A stretch of 35,184 bases of DNA from a virus, in the IMG/VR virus record IMGVR_UViG_3300042346_000208, positions 1 through 35,184 of that record, one strand, 5' to 3'. Shown piece after piece: positions 19,281 to 27,871 of the stretch. The notes under the pieces are model-generated. The model worked only from the letters and a program-made list of their open reading frames with translations, was not told the origin of the DNA and did no database searches. Positions within the stretch are counted from its first letter, which is position 1. Each line of letters starts with the position of its first letter. A program made the translations under genes and the position numbers.

Positions 19281-21980
19281 TTAACGTCCGATAGCCAACC
19301 AAGAAGCAGTAGTGGCGCCAGCTTGACCAAAATTATCTACAGTAAACTTTGTAACATAATTAGTCTTAACAAATGATGCAGTAAGACCAACGTTCCTATC
19401 CACGCTTTTATTCGTAAGAAATACCGCAGTAATATACATACCAAAACTCATGGTAACCTCCGTATCAGCAGAACCTGAAATATCTACTCTGCCCCATTGA
19501 ATTTTTGTTCTATCATTTAATACAATCCAACCAGAATCTTCGGTAGAAGAAGATCTTACGAGCCTATCTAACCAATAAAGACGGGAATCGCCTGTAGCAG
19601 TAGCACCCCATACCCAAAGAGGTTGACCACCAGGATCATCCCAAGTGAATGATATTCCATTAAAGTAATTTCTGCCATTAGATCTGTTATGATTAACAAT
19701 ACTTCCCCCAGACGCAGAATATAACCCCCAATTATCTTGATTACTGTATATATAAACTGGATTATACCCAGCTCTAGAAGCCCCGACTTGACCCTCGATG
19801 GTATCACCTGTGGTAAAAAATCTTCCTGTAGTAGCCGCATCTGCGTAGGTAGATCTAGAAGAAGTTCCTTGAACATTAATTGGCCAAGTTCCACCCGCAT
19901 TAGATCCATCAGTTTTCGCCGGAGTATAAGTTAATCCATTTGTTATTTGAGAAGAACTTAAAGGTCCGCCATAAGGAGCGCTAAGAGATGTAGCAGAGCC
20001 AGTGACGCTAATCGGCCATGTTCCAAAAGCATTTGTTCCGCTGGTATTCGCTGGGGTATACCCTAATCCAGTTGTTATTTGAGAGGATTTAAGAGTTCCA
20101 GTCAAATTAGCCGCAGAAGCAGCAGAGCCAGTTATACTAATCGGCCAAGTTCCAAAAGCGTTTGTTCCGCTGGTATTCGCTGGGGTATATTTTAATGCAG
20201 TTGTTATCTGAGAAGAAGTTAGAGGTCCTGTATAAGAACCAGTAATAGACTTAGCTGTTCCTTGAACGCTAATGTTCCAAACGCCAGAAGCTCCTGATCC
20301 ATTTGGTCTAGGAGGTTCAAACCCTAATAAAGATATTATTTGAGGTCTAGTAACATTTGCCTCTCCAGAACTTGAAGAAGATCCAGTAATATTAATGTCC
20401 CATGTACTTTTCGGAACCACGTTTGTTCCGTCGATCTTTGCTGGAGTATAGCCTAATGCATTTGTTATTTGAGGTTTGGTTAGCGTTCCGTCATAAGGAA
20501 GGCTAAGAGACTTAGCAGAGCCATGAATACTAATTGGCCAAGTTCCATACGCTCCGTTTCCTAATAGACTAGGTGGGGTATATCCTAATCCAGTTGTTAT
20601 CTGAGAAGAAGTTAGAGTTCCAGTCAAATTAGCCGCAGAAGCAGCAGAGCCGGTGATACTAATTGGCCATGTTCCAGAAGCGTTTGTTCCGCTGGTATTC
20701 GCTGGGGTATATCCTAATCCAGTTGTTATCTGAGAGGATTTAAGAGTTCCAGTTAGGTTAGCTGCAGAAGAGGCAGAACCAGTAATGCTAATCGGCCAAA
20801 CTCCAGAAGCATTTGTTCCGCTGGTATTTGCTGGGGTATATCCTAATCCAGTTGTTATCTGAGAGGATTTAAGAGTTCCAGTTAGGTTAGCTGCAGAAGA
20901 GGCAGAACCAGTAATGCTAATCGGCCAAACTCCAGAAGCATTTGTTCCGCTGGTATTTGCTGGGGTATATCCTAATCCAGTTGTTATCTGAGAGGATTTA
21001 AGAGTTCCAGTTAGGTTAGCCGCAGAAGCAGCAGAACCAGTAATACTAATCGGCCAAACTCCAGAAGCATTTGTTCCGTCGATTTTTGCCGGAGTATAAG
21101 TTAATCCCGACGTTATCTGAGAAGAAGTTAGAGGTCCTGTATAAGAGCCAGTAATAGACTTAGCAGAACCAGTGATACTAATTGGCCATGTTCCAGAAGC
21201 GTTTGTTCCATCGATCTTTGATGGAGTATACCCTAATGCATTTGTTATTTGAGATGAATTTAGAGGTCCTGTTAGGGTAGCTGCAGAAGCAGCAGAACCA
21301 GTTATACTAATTGACCATGTTCCAGAAGCTCCAGTTCCTGTTTTCGTCGGAGCATAAGAATTAAAATTTTGCGCGTGAAGTACTGTATTAGATCCATATA
21401 ATAATGCAGGAGCGGATAATTGCCCTGTCATACTTCCGCCAGACAACTTCACGAAAGTAGAATTAGCTCCTACTGAAGTATATGTATTATTTGCTCTTGT
21501 ATATGCGTCAGTTCCATGAGAATATGCTGTATTCGCTCTATCATATGCTACGTTAGCTTGATTAAATGCAGAATTAGCTTGGTTAAATGCAGAATTCGCT
21601 GCTCTATAAACTAAATTAGCTTGAGCAAAAGCTAAATTGGCTTGATTAAAAGCTAAATTGGCTTGATTATATCCTGATCTTGCTATACTTATTGTAGTAT
21701 TATCGCTTATTGTTATAGTATTTCCGGAATAAACGGTTTTACTAGTGAGATTATTAATAGTAATTCCGCCGCCGGTATTAATCGTAAAAAACCCCTGATG
21801 GTTAGGATCTGCATAAAATTCCGCCAAATATCCCATTAAAGAATTTAAAGAAACTCTTTTTGTTGACATAGTTTGTGCATTAACTACAACAAACCAGGTA
21901 TTCTTTGGATCACCAGGTAAATTCGATTGCGTCGCTTCTTGTAATTGTGATATTTTTATTTGTGGTGCTATAATTGCCAT
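19281..21980 (-). CDS. Tail fibre with QAN heptads, 12 GTWPISITGSA repeats and gp53-like knob
   Basis: The protein has 899 residues. Residues 1 to about 75 (MAIIAPQIKISQLQEATQSN) form the presumed baseplate-attachment part. Residues about 100-150 are heptads of the FNQANLA type, a coiled coil. About residues 215-700 hold 12 copies of a 39-45-residue unit, typified by GTNASGTWPISITGSA followed by SSQITTGLGYTPA, as in phage tail-repeat proteins. The C-terminal 110 residues (KIQWGRVDISGS, YITAVFLTNKS, WLAIGR) match the knob type found at the tips of many phage side fibres. It likely binds a host surface receptor. It sits between the gp7-position gene (12-base gap) and its chaperone, inside the baseplate wedge cluster. 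Confidence 0.9.
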   Translation of the reverse strand: MAIIAPQIKISQLQEATQSNLPGDPKNTWFVVVNAQTMSTKRVSLNSLMGYLAEFYADPNHQGFFTINTGGGITINNLTSKTVYSGNTITISDNTTISIARSGYNQANLAFNQANLAFAQANLVYRAANSAFNQANSAFNQANVAYDRANTAYSHGTDAYTRANNTYTSVGANSTFVKLSGGSMTGQLSAPALLYGSNTVLHAQNFNSYAPTKTGTGASGTWSISITGSAASAATLTGPLNSSQITNALGYTPSKIDGTNASGTWPISITGSAKSITGSYTGPLTSSQITSGLTYTPAKIDGTNASGVWPISITGSAASAANLTGTLKSSQITTGLGYTPANTSGTNASGVWPISITGSASSAANLTGTLKSSQITTGLGYTPANTSGTNASGVWPISITGSASSAANLTGTLKSSQITTGLGYTPANTSGTNASGTWPISITGSAASAANLTGTLTSSQITTGLGYTPPSLLGNGAYGTWPISIHGSAKSLSLPYDGTLTKPQITNALGYTPAKIDGTNVVPKSTWDINITGSSSSSGEANVTRPQIISLLGFEPPRPNGSGASGVWNISVQGTAKSITGSYTGPLTSSQITTALKYTPANTSGTNAFGTWPISITGSAASAANLTGTLKSSQITTGLGYTPANTSGTNAFGTWPISVTGSATSLSAPYGGPLSSSQITNGLTYTPAKTDGSNAGGTWPINVQGTSSRSTYADAATTGRFFTTGDTIEGQVGASRAGYNPVYIYSNQDNWGLYSASGGSIVNHNRSNGRNYFNGISFTWDDPGGQPLWVWGATATGDSRLYWLDRLVRSSSTEDSGWIVLNDRTKIQWGRVDISGSADTEVTMSFGMYITAVFLTNKSVDRNVGLTASFVKTNYVTKFTVDNFGQAGATTASWLAIGR
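20701..21020 (-). repeat. Perfect 129-bp tandem repeat, about 2.5 copies
   Basis: Every base from 20701 to 20891 equals the base 129 positions later, so 320 bp are perfectly periodic. The period equals 43 residues of the fibre (ANTSGTNASGVWPISITGSA plus the SSQITT linker). The first differences are a C/T pair at 20700/20829 and at 20892/21021. This indicates recent in-frame duplication within the more diverged 12-unit array. Confidence 0.95.
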
Positions 21981-21992
21981 TTTCTAAACCTG

Positions 21993-24900
21993 TTATAAAG
22001 AGATTCCTGTTTCTACTAAAGCTGAAATGATATTATTTGATTCATCAAAGAACTGGAATAATTTCGCGTTACTATCCATAACTCCCCTATTTGAAAGGGT
22101 TATAGTATAATTATTTATACCGATTATTTTAGTGTTTGATGGAATGTTATAAAGTTGTATATAATTCTCGAATAATGTAGGAGATCCGCCCTCATAATGT
22201 ATTGTATTAGAAATAACGTTACCTGTTGCAGTATTTGACATTAATATAGTAGAATTTCCTGGATAGTAAGATATTATAGAAGTATTACCTGGTATATATC
22301 TTCCAGAAATAATCTGTCCAGAACGGACATTTCCGTATATTTTAACCGAAGTTAATGTATTACTTGAATAAGTAACATTCGCAGAAATAGTAACAGGTTC
22401 TGAAGTTACGGTTTGACCGATAGAAATTCCAGATAATATTGACGAATAATCTCCATTTATTTGAATTGTATTACTTCCTATTATAGTATTTCCATTAACC
22501 GCCGAAGTGGTATAAACGTATGTCGGTGGATAGTAAGCATTATCTCTTACAGTAAATTCTTGTAAAGTTGTATTAGAAATACAATTATTTGATATAGTAA
22601 TATAATTACCATCCAACGAAATTGTTCTTATTATACTATTATCAGGTATTCCGTATCCTTCTATTATTTGTCCGACAAAAATAGTAGACGGGAATTCTCT
22701 TAATGTGATTGTATTATTAGACGTCCATTGACCATATTTAGATATAGAAGAATCAAATATTAAAGTATTATAACTCTCATCTGCAATTACTTCGAAAATA
22801 TATTGTAATTCTGTATCGTTTAATTTATTAGAAAAATAATTTTCAAAATCAGTAGGATGATCTATATAAGAATTTATTCTAGCTTGACCAATTAATCTAC
22901 TACCAGCTGGATGTAATAATTCATAAATCCAATTTCTGTATTTTGATATTTCTTTTTCTACGGATAAAATATAACTAAATTCATTATAATTTTTATTTTG
23001 TAGTATAGAGAAAGAACTTAACTGACCTCTGTCAGATATATATTTACCTTTTCCTATCTTTAATCCGTTCAAGAATTTAGCGTTTGCCTTAGCAGAACCG
23101 TCTCCGAAAGTAACTACACCTTGGTGGCTTGTATCGGTTCCTTGATACCCTGTAGGGAAAGTATAAGTTTTTTCTATATTTAATGTATATGTATTAGCTG
23201 TATTTGGTTGAGCCAGCCTTAGAGTTAATATAGAATCTACATCAATTAATTTATTGTAATTAAAACTTCTTATAATATATTTTGATAATAATGGATTGAT
23301 GTTATTTTCAACCAAAGTTATAGAATCAACGTAAGATTTATAGTTCGATTTTACATCAATATTTCCTTGATATAGAAGATCCCCGCTAACAGGAAGTTTT
23401 GTTATATTTAAATTGGAAACAGCTATATCTTGAATTTTTAAAGAAACTCGCGGTTCTGAATTATAATCTTCTCCGTATTCAGAAACATTTATGGTCGTTA
23501 TTGATCCAATTCTATCTGTAGTAGAACTTAATTGAGCAGCTTCGCCTAAGATGCAATCAACGTATAAAGAAGCTCCAGTACCAACTAAATTATAGGTATT
23601 AGATATATAAGTTGCTGTAGCATTATTAGAAATTAATACACTATTATTCCCTGTGTATATAGTGGTTATTACAGAATTACTTGGTATTCCATTTCCCGTA
23701 ATAGTTTGACCTATTCTAACGTTATTCAAAGGGGAAGCTGAATTTATTACAACAAGTCTACTATTGATTGTGACGTTAGCAGTCTTTGTTTTTGGTTGTA
23801 TAGTAACTTTTGGTAAATTACTAGCATAATAACCAAATCCTCCTAAAGGAGCAGGAACGTTCGCCTTTTGATAATAAGAAACAGATATTATTTCCCCATT
23901 AGAACCAACAGAAGATACATTAGCAAACGCAGCCGAACCGACAGAACCAGAAAAACTTAATTCGTCTCCAACTTCGTAAGAAGTTCCTGACATTAAATAT
24001 CCAGTAACTGGATTTTTTTGTACTTTAACTGGCCCTAATATACCCAATAAAGGTAATTCTGCGCATTCGTATGTTGAACCAAATGTATATCTGTCATCAT
24101 AATAAGGAGCTCCAGTATCTAAATATTTGTCGGTTTCATAAGTTGATACGGCTTTTAGGGCTGGAACGGCAGAAAAACTAGAGCTTCTTGTTATAATTAA
24201 AGATTTTATTGGATGCGTATCAAAAGATGAAAACGAAAACGCATCGCTCATTCTGGTATTAGAATTCGCTTTCGGTAAAGTAGAAAAACCGTAATCGCAT
24301 TGATTATTTGTAGAATATCCTGTACTAGCATCGCAATATAATATTTGATCTTTATAAGCGTCTAGACCATCTTTTATTATATAATTTAGAGGTATTGTAT
24401 TAGAAGTATCTACTTCAGAAACGTCGATAATAGTATATTTCTGAGGATCTGGATTTAATACAACTTTAGTATATGGTATTCTATATCCATAATTACCAGA
24501 CGAACTTGGATTTGTAGTTGCTGTTAATAGATAACCTGGAGTTACTTCCCCTACTGTTGCAACAGCTCCAATTCCTCCGGCATCAAGTCCATTATAGAAT
24601 ACAACAGGATTCCCCGTTTGATAAAAATTTCCTCTATTTTTTGGATTAATATCTACGCTTGATATAGGAGATAATAATCTTGCTCTTAATATATCTCCTT
24701 GGCCTTCTGATACAACATTCCCATCTTCGTCGAAATATAGTTCTTTAAAATTGTAATCAACGACTCTTATATATTCACTAACAGCAAAAGTTCTTTTTAT
24801 ATCAGAAAGAAATACTTCGAGTTTATCTCCAACAGAAATTACTCTTTCTATTTTGGCTACTGAAGTAGAAGTTTCTCCTGCTATAAAATAATCTTCAATG

Positions 24901-25352
24901 TTCAAGAACCTAGGATCAGAAGATCTTAGTTTTACCGATTTAGGAGAAAACCAAACTCCGGAAGAAGGGATTAATATAAAATCTTTAGTTTCAAATATTT
25001 CGCAATCAGATCCATATAAAGATTTAAATAAGAATTTATATGATGATATAGTACCTTTTGTTTGATATATTTCTCTGGAAAATTTAAGCAGTTTTCTTCT
25101 ATCACAAATTATATCCTTCGGGAAAGAAGGCATAAATTCATTATAGAAATAATCAATAAATTCATCTAATGTAGAATCTATAGTTTGATATTCTAATAAA
25201 TTTTTCGTCTCGCCATAAACTTGCCCCTGTTCTTCCATCCATTCGTAATAAGCTTCTAAGAAAGAAACAAAAGCCGAATAATCAGCTTCTTCGCTTATAT
25301 ACGACGGAAGTTGAGACGTTATTAGATTTGATATTTTTGTTGAATCTTTCAT
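21993..25352 (-). CDS. Large baseplate/tail structural protein at the gp7 position
   Basis: The protein has 1,119 residues. The N-terminal domain (ISNLITSQLPSYISEEADYS, FVSFLEAYYEWMEEQG, then KGTISSYKFLFKSLYGSDCE) is a family I associate with large structural proteins next to gp6 in T4-like cyanophages. The length and place after gp6 match T4 gp7 (1,032 residues), but I see no clear sequence match to T4 gp7. The C-terminal half carries repeated beta modules of the type VGQxIxGxGIPxNSxI (near 23590-23750, 22550-22730, 22190-22380 and 22040-22180) and an EYGEDYNSEPRVSLKI element. Its ATG overlaps the gp6 stop by one base (TAATG). A role as wedge scaffold is inferred. Confidence 0.72.
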   Translation of the reverse strand: MKDSTKISNLITSQLPSYISEEADYSAFVSFLEAYYEWMEEQGQVYGETKNLLEYQTIDSTLDEFIDYFYNEFMPSFPKDIICDRRKLLKFSREIYQTKGTISSYKFLFKSLYGSDCEIFETKDFILIPSSGVWFSPKSVKLRSSDPRFLNIEDYFIAGETSTSVAKIERVISVGDKLEVFLSDIKRTFAVSEYIRVVDYNFKELYFDEDGNVVSEGQGDILRARLLSPISSVDINPKNRGNFYQTGNPVVFYNGLDAGGIGAVATVGEVTPGYLLTATTNPSSSGNYGYRIPYTKVVLNPDPQKYTIIDVSEVDTSNTIPLNYIIKDGLDAYKDQILYCDASTGYSTNNQCDYGFSTLPKANSNTRMSDAFSFSSFDTHPIKSLIITRSSSFSAVPALKAVSTYETDKYLDTGAPYYDDRYTFGSTYECAELPLLGILGPVKVQKNPVTGYLMSGTSYEVGDELSFSGSVGSAAFANVSSVGSNGEIISVSYYQKANVPAPLGGFGYYASNLPKVTIQPKTKTANVTINSRLVVINSASPLNNVRIGQTITGNGIPSNSVITTIYTGNNSVLISNNATATYISNTYNLVGTGASLYVDCILGEAAQLSSTTDRIGSITTINVSEYGEDYNSEPRVSLKIQDIAVSNLNITKLPVSGDLLYQGNIDVKSNYKSYVDSITLVENNINPLLSKYIIRSFNYNKLIDVDSILTLRLAQPNTANTYTLNIEKTYTFPTGYQGTDTSHQGVVTFGDGSAKANAKFLNGLKIGKGKYISDRGQLSSFSILQNKNYNEFSYILSVEKEISKYRNWIYELLHPAGSRLIGQARINSYIDHPTDFENYFSNKLNDTELQYIFEVIADESYNTLIFDSSISKYGQWTSNNTITLREFPSTIFVGQIIEGYGIPDNSIIRTISLDGNYITISNNCISNTTLQEFTVRDNAYYPPTYVYTTSAVNGNTIIGSNTIQINGDYSSILSGISIGQTVTSEPVTISANVTYSSNTLTSVKIYGNVRSGQIISGRYIPGNTSIISYYPGNSTILMSNTATGNVISNTIHYEGGSPTLFENYIQLYNIPSNTKIIGINNYTITLSNRGVMDSNAKLFQFFDESNNIISALVETGISL

Positions 25353-27439
25353 TATAGTTTAGGAGTTACATTTACTACAATAGAATTTGAGTCCAGAGTA
25401 TCTATAGTTAATAACCTTTTTCTAGAAGAAGATAAAATTGTACTTCTCGGATTTGCTGATATCGTTAACCTATTTAACAAACTATTTGGTACTTCTATAG
25501 GAGCAAAATTATATAGATATATTACGCCTTTCTCGTAATCTACTATACCAGTATCCGAAGAAAAAAGCGTTTTTTGTTGTTTGTCGTTATAATATACTGT
25601 TCTTAGGTTTCCGTATCTTCCAGCGATTGAAGCGTACGCTTCTGCTCCATACCCATCGCCGATAACTTTTACTGTAGCATAACTATAATTATTTCCTGGA
25701 TTATCTAATACAACAGATCGTAAGCTCCCGTTTACAATAACAGCATGAGCATTTGCTCCAGTTCCATCTCCGGTAATTTCTATTGTTGGAGTTGTTGTAT
25801 AGCTATATCCAGGAACAGAAACTAATATTGAATCTATTCCTCCTAATGCTGTAGGAAGTTCTTCTATTTCAGCTCCATATATTTTAGTTACTCCAGAAGA
25901 TTTATCATAAAAAGTCATTCCTGGATATGAAGTTATTCCAGAAATTACAGAACCTCTTTCTAAAGGGCAACCAAAATCTAACTCGTAATTAGTGCCTACA
26001 TCTAAATTTGGGAAAAATTTCTTTTCTACAAAAATATCGCCGTCATTAGATATGATAGAAACATCAGCAGTTTGTATTTTATATAATAAAGTTGGATAAC
26101 TTAATGTTGAATCAAAAGAATTTAACGTCGAATTACAAAAATCGTAAATAGCCTCTCTAACTTTCGTTTGTATTTGAGAAGGGCTTAATTTAGTTTTTTT
26201 AGGATCATATAGAACGTTAGAAATAATTCTTAAATAAACATAATCTGGATCTACTATTTGAGGATCAACAGTAATTACGCTTATTGGTTTTATTATTTTA
26301 TTTTTTACTACTTCTTTTTGAGCTTCTGTTAATGTGTATGCGCCAGCCGGCTTCAAACATAAAAATACTTGTCCATATATAGGTGGATCGTTTTCTTGAC
26401 CGCCCCAAACATTAACAGCATCAAAAGAAAAATTTAAGTTGTTATTATTTAAAGCGTATATGTAATCTTGATAAGTTACTGCTCTTCCTTGCGCAGAATA
26501 ATGTCTAGGAGCATTAAATTTAATGGAAGATACAGATTCTCTTTCAGTTCCGCCGAATGCTGTATCCACTGTCGTGATTACAGGAGAATTTGAATTGAAA
26601 GGTAGTTTATCTAATAATTTAAATTGATTATCGCTTCCTGCTCCATAACTAGCAATTCCAGAACTTACAACATAAGTAATAAGAATTACGTTTCCGTCTT
26701 GTAGCAATTTACCCAGAACTCCGTCTCCGAAAATTATTTCATAAAAACCTTCGTTATTTTCTTCAGTAAAATAAACTAAAGAATCTGGTCCAAGATATCC
26801 TAAACTTTCTGCGTTATAGTAATATTCAAAAGAGGTATCTGTTACTGATTTTTGTACTCTTACTTCTAAAGTATTTAAATCTACATTAGTATCAGCAATC
26901 AAAAATCTAGCATCTGGATTATTTTTTCTATAATAAATTTGCCTTATTGATATAGGTTCTCCTTCTATCAATCCAATATTTTTTATTTCTATGCTTGTAT
27001 TTCCGACAGGCTTACTTTGATAAACATCTTCTGTAGTAACGAAAGTGTAATATTTATCATCTATATTCTCGGAAACAAATTTTGTGTATTTTGGTATCAA
27101 CAGATAGGTGTCATTATTACTAACTCCAGATATAGACATGTTTATAGTAGCTATACAAGAATGAGCAGATTTTGGAACATATCCAAGAAGTTTTGCTTTT
27201 GATACTACAGAGTTTCTTTTTGTTGCAGTATCTAAAAACATTTCGTTAGCAAGCATATTCAAATAATATGAATTATAATGAGTATTATATGAAAGTACGT
27301 CTAATAAAACAGATAATACGCTTCCATCATAATCTGCATCAGCTAATACATTTTGACCTTTTAAAAATTCCTTCAGGTTACTTTTAATATTATCAAAATC
27401 TAAATCGGTAAGTTGTATATTTGAATTTGCTTGAGCCAT
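25352..27439 (-). CDS. gp6: Baseplate wedge protein gp6 (baseplate J family)
   Basis: The protein has 695 residues; T4 gp6 has 660. gp6 forms the dimeric ring that holds the wedges together around the hub. The N-terminus contains SVLSVLLDVLSYNTHYNSYY and MLANEMFLDTATKR, typical of gp6. At about residues 290-326 the baseplate-J signature appears as GGTERESVSSIKFNAPRHYS followed by GRAVTYQDYI. Near residues 530-600 there is a beta module (GYSYTTTPTIEITGDGTGAN, then NPGNNYSYATVKV) related to ones in gp8 and the DUF4815 protein. It follows gp25 after 15 bases with an AAAGAGAAA ribosome site. The gp25-gp6 pairing is the usual core of contractile baseplates. Confidence 0.95.
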   Translation of the reverse strand: MAQANSNIQLTDLDFDNIKSNLKEFLKGQNVLADADYDGSVLSVLLDVLSYNTHYNSYYLNMLANEMFLDTATKRNSVVSKAKLLGYVPKSAHSCIATINMSISGVSNNDTYLLIPKYTKFVSENIDDKYYTFVTTEDVYQSKPVGNTSIEIKNIGLIEGEPISIRQIYYRKNNPDARFLIADTNVDLNTLEVRVQKSVTDTSFEYYYNAESLGYLGPDSLVYFTEENNEGFYEIIFGDGVLGKLLQDGNVILITYVVSSGIASYGAGSDNQFKLLDKLPFNSNSPVITTVDTAFGGTERESVSSIKFNAPRHYSAQGRAVTYQDYIYALNNNNLNFSFDAVNVWGGQENDPPIYGQVFLCLKPAGAYTLTEAQKEVVKNKIIKPISVITVDPQIVDPDYVYLRIISNVLYDPKKTKLSPSQIQTKVREAIYDFCNSTLNSFDSTLSYPTLLYKIQTADVSIISNDGDIFVEKKFFPNLDVGTNYELDFGCPLERGSVISGITSYPGMTFYDKSSGVTKIYGAEIEELPTALGGIDSILVSVPGYSYTTTPTIEITGDGTGANAHAVIVNGSLRSVVLDNPGNNYSYATVKVIGDGYGAEAYASIAGRYGNLRTVYYNDKQQKTLFSSDTGIVDYEKGVIYLYNFAPIEVPNSLLNRLTISANPRSTILSSSRKRLLTIDTLDSNSIVVNVTPKL

Positions 27440-27454
27440 TAGTATTTCTCTTTA

Positions 27455-27871
27455 TTAAAATGCGTTTCCTGGAAAAGGAACTTTTAAATTATTTACTTCA
27501 TCAGAATTTAATAGATAATAAGATATATCAGCTATTACAGTATTTTCATCATCTTCTGCATAATAAACGTTTATTGAAATTAAATTTACCCGAGGTTCAA
27601 AATTTTTTATTACGTTAAAAATTTCTTTTTCTATAATACTTGTAGTAAAAGACCCATTTAATTCGAATAATAATTTTCTTAAATTACAACCTATTTCTGG
27701 ATGAAATAATCTTTCGTAGTAACTCGTTGATAATAAATTTCTTATAGATTTATTTATTGCATCAGCCCCCTTATTTGTCGTTAGATCTTTTTTAATTGGG
27801 TGGATTTTAAATAATAAATCTAAATCGGAATACGATAATTTATCAGAAGTTTTGTTTATATTTATTTCCAT
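27455..27871 (-). CDS. gp25: Baseplate wedge protein gp25
   Basis: The protein has 138 residues; T4 gp25 has 132. It carries the conserved helix region LLSTSYYERLFHPEIGCNLR (47-66) and the EPR motif at residues 92-94 (NFEPRVNL), which binds the gp6 core bundle and helps nucleate the sheath in contractile systems. The fold is lysozyme-like but structural. Its ATG overlaps the hub gene stop by one base, and gp6 follows directly. Confidence 0.95.
   Translation of the reverse strand: MEININKTSDKLSYSDLDLLFKIHPIKKDLTTNKGADAINKSIRNLLSTSYYERLFHPEIGCNLRKLLFELNGSFTTSIIEKEIFNVIKNFEPRVNLISINVYYAEDDENTVIADISYYLLNSDEVNNLKVPFPGNAF

Noticed and set aside
19280-19330. Upstream start giving the fibre chaperone 17 extra residues
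   Set aside because: It lies inside the end of the fibre gene; the ATG at 19279 abuts the fibre stop in the coupling pattern used throughout the unit.
19568-19909. A 113-codon - strand frame overlapping the fibre knob
   Set aside because: It is out of frame within the well-supported fibre gene and resembles no known protein.
11071-22119. Other leftward TATAAATA matches at 11071-11078, 17940-17947 and 22112-22119
   Set aside because: They lie deep inside coding sequence of AT-rich genes and are not followed closely by a gene start; the last is about 130 bases before the fibre gene and cannot be fully excluded.
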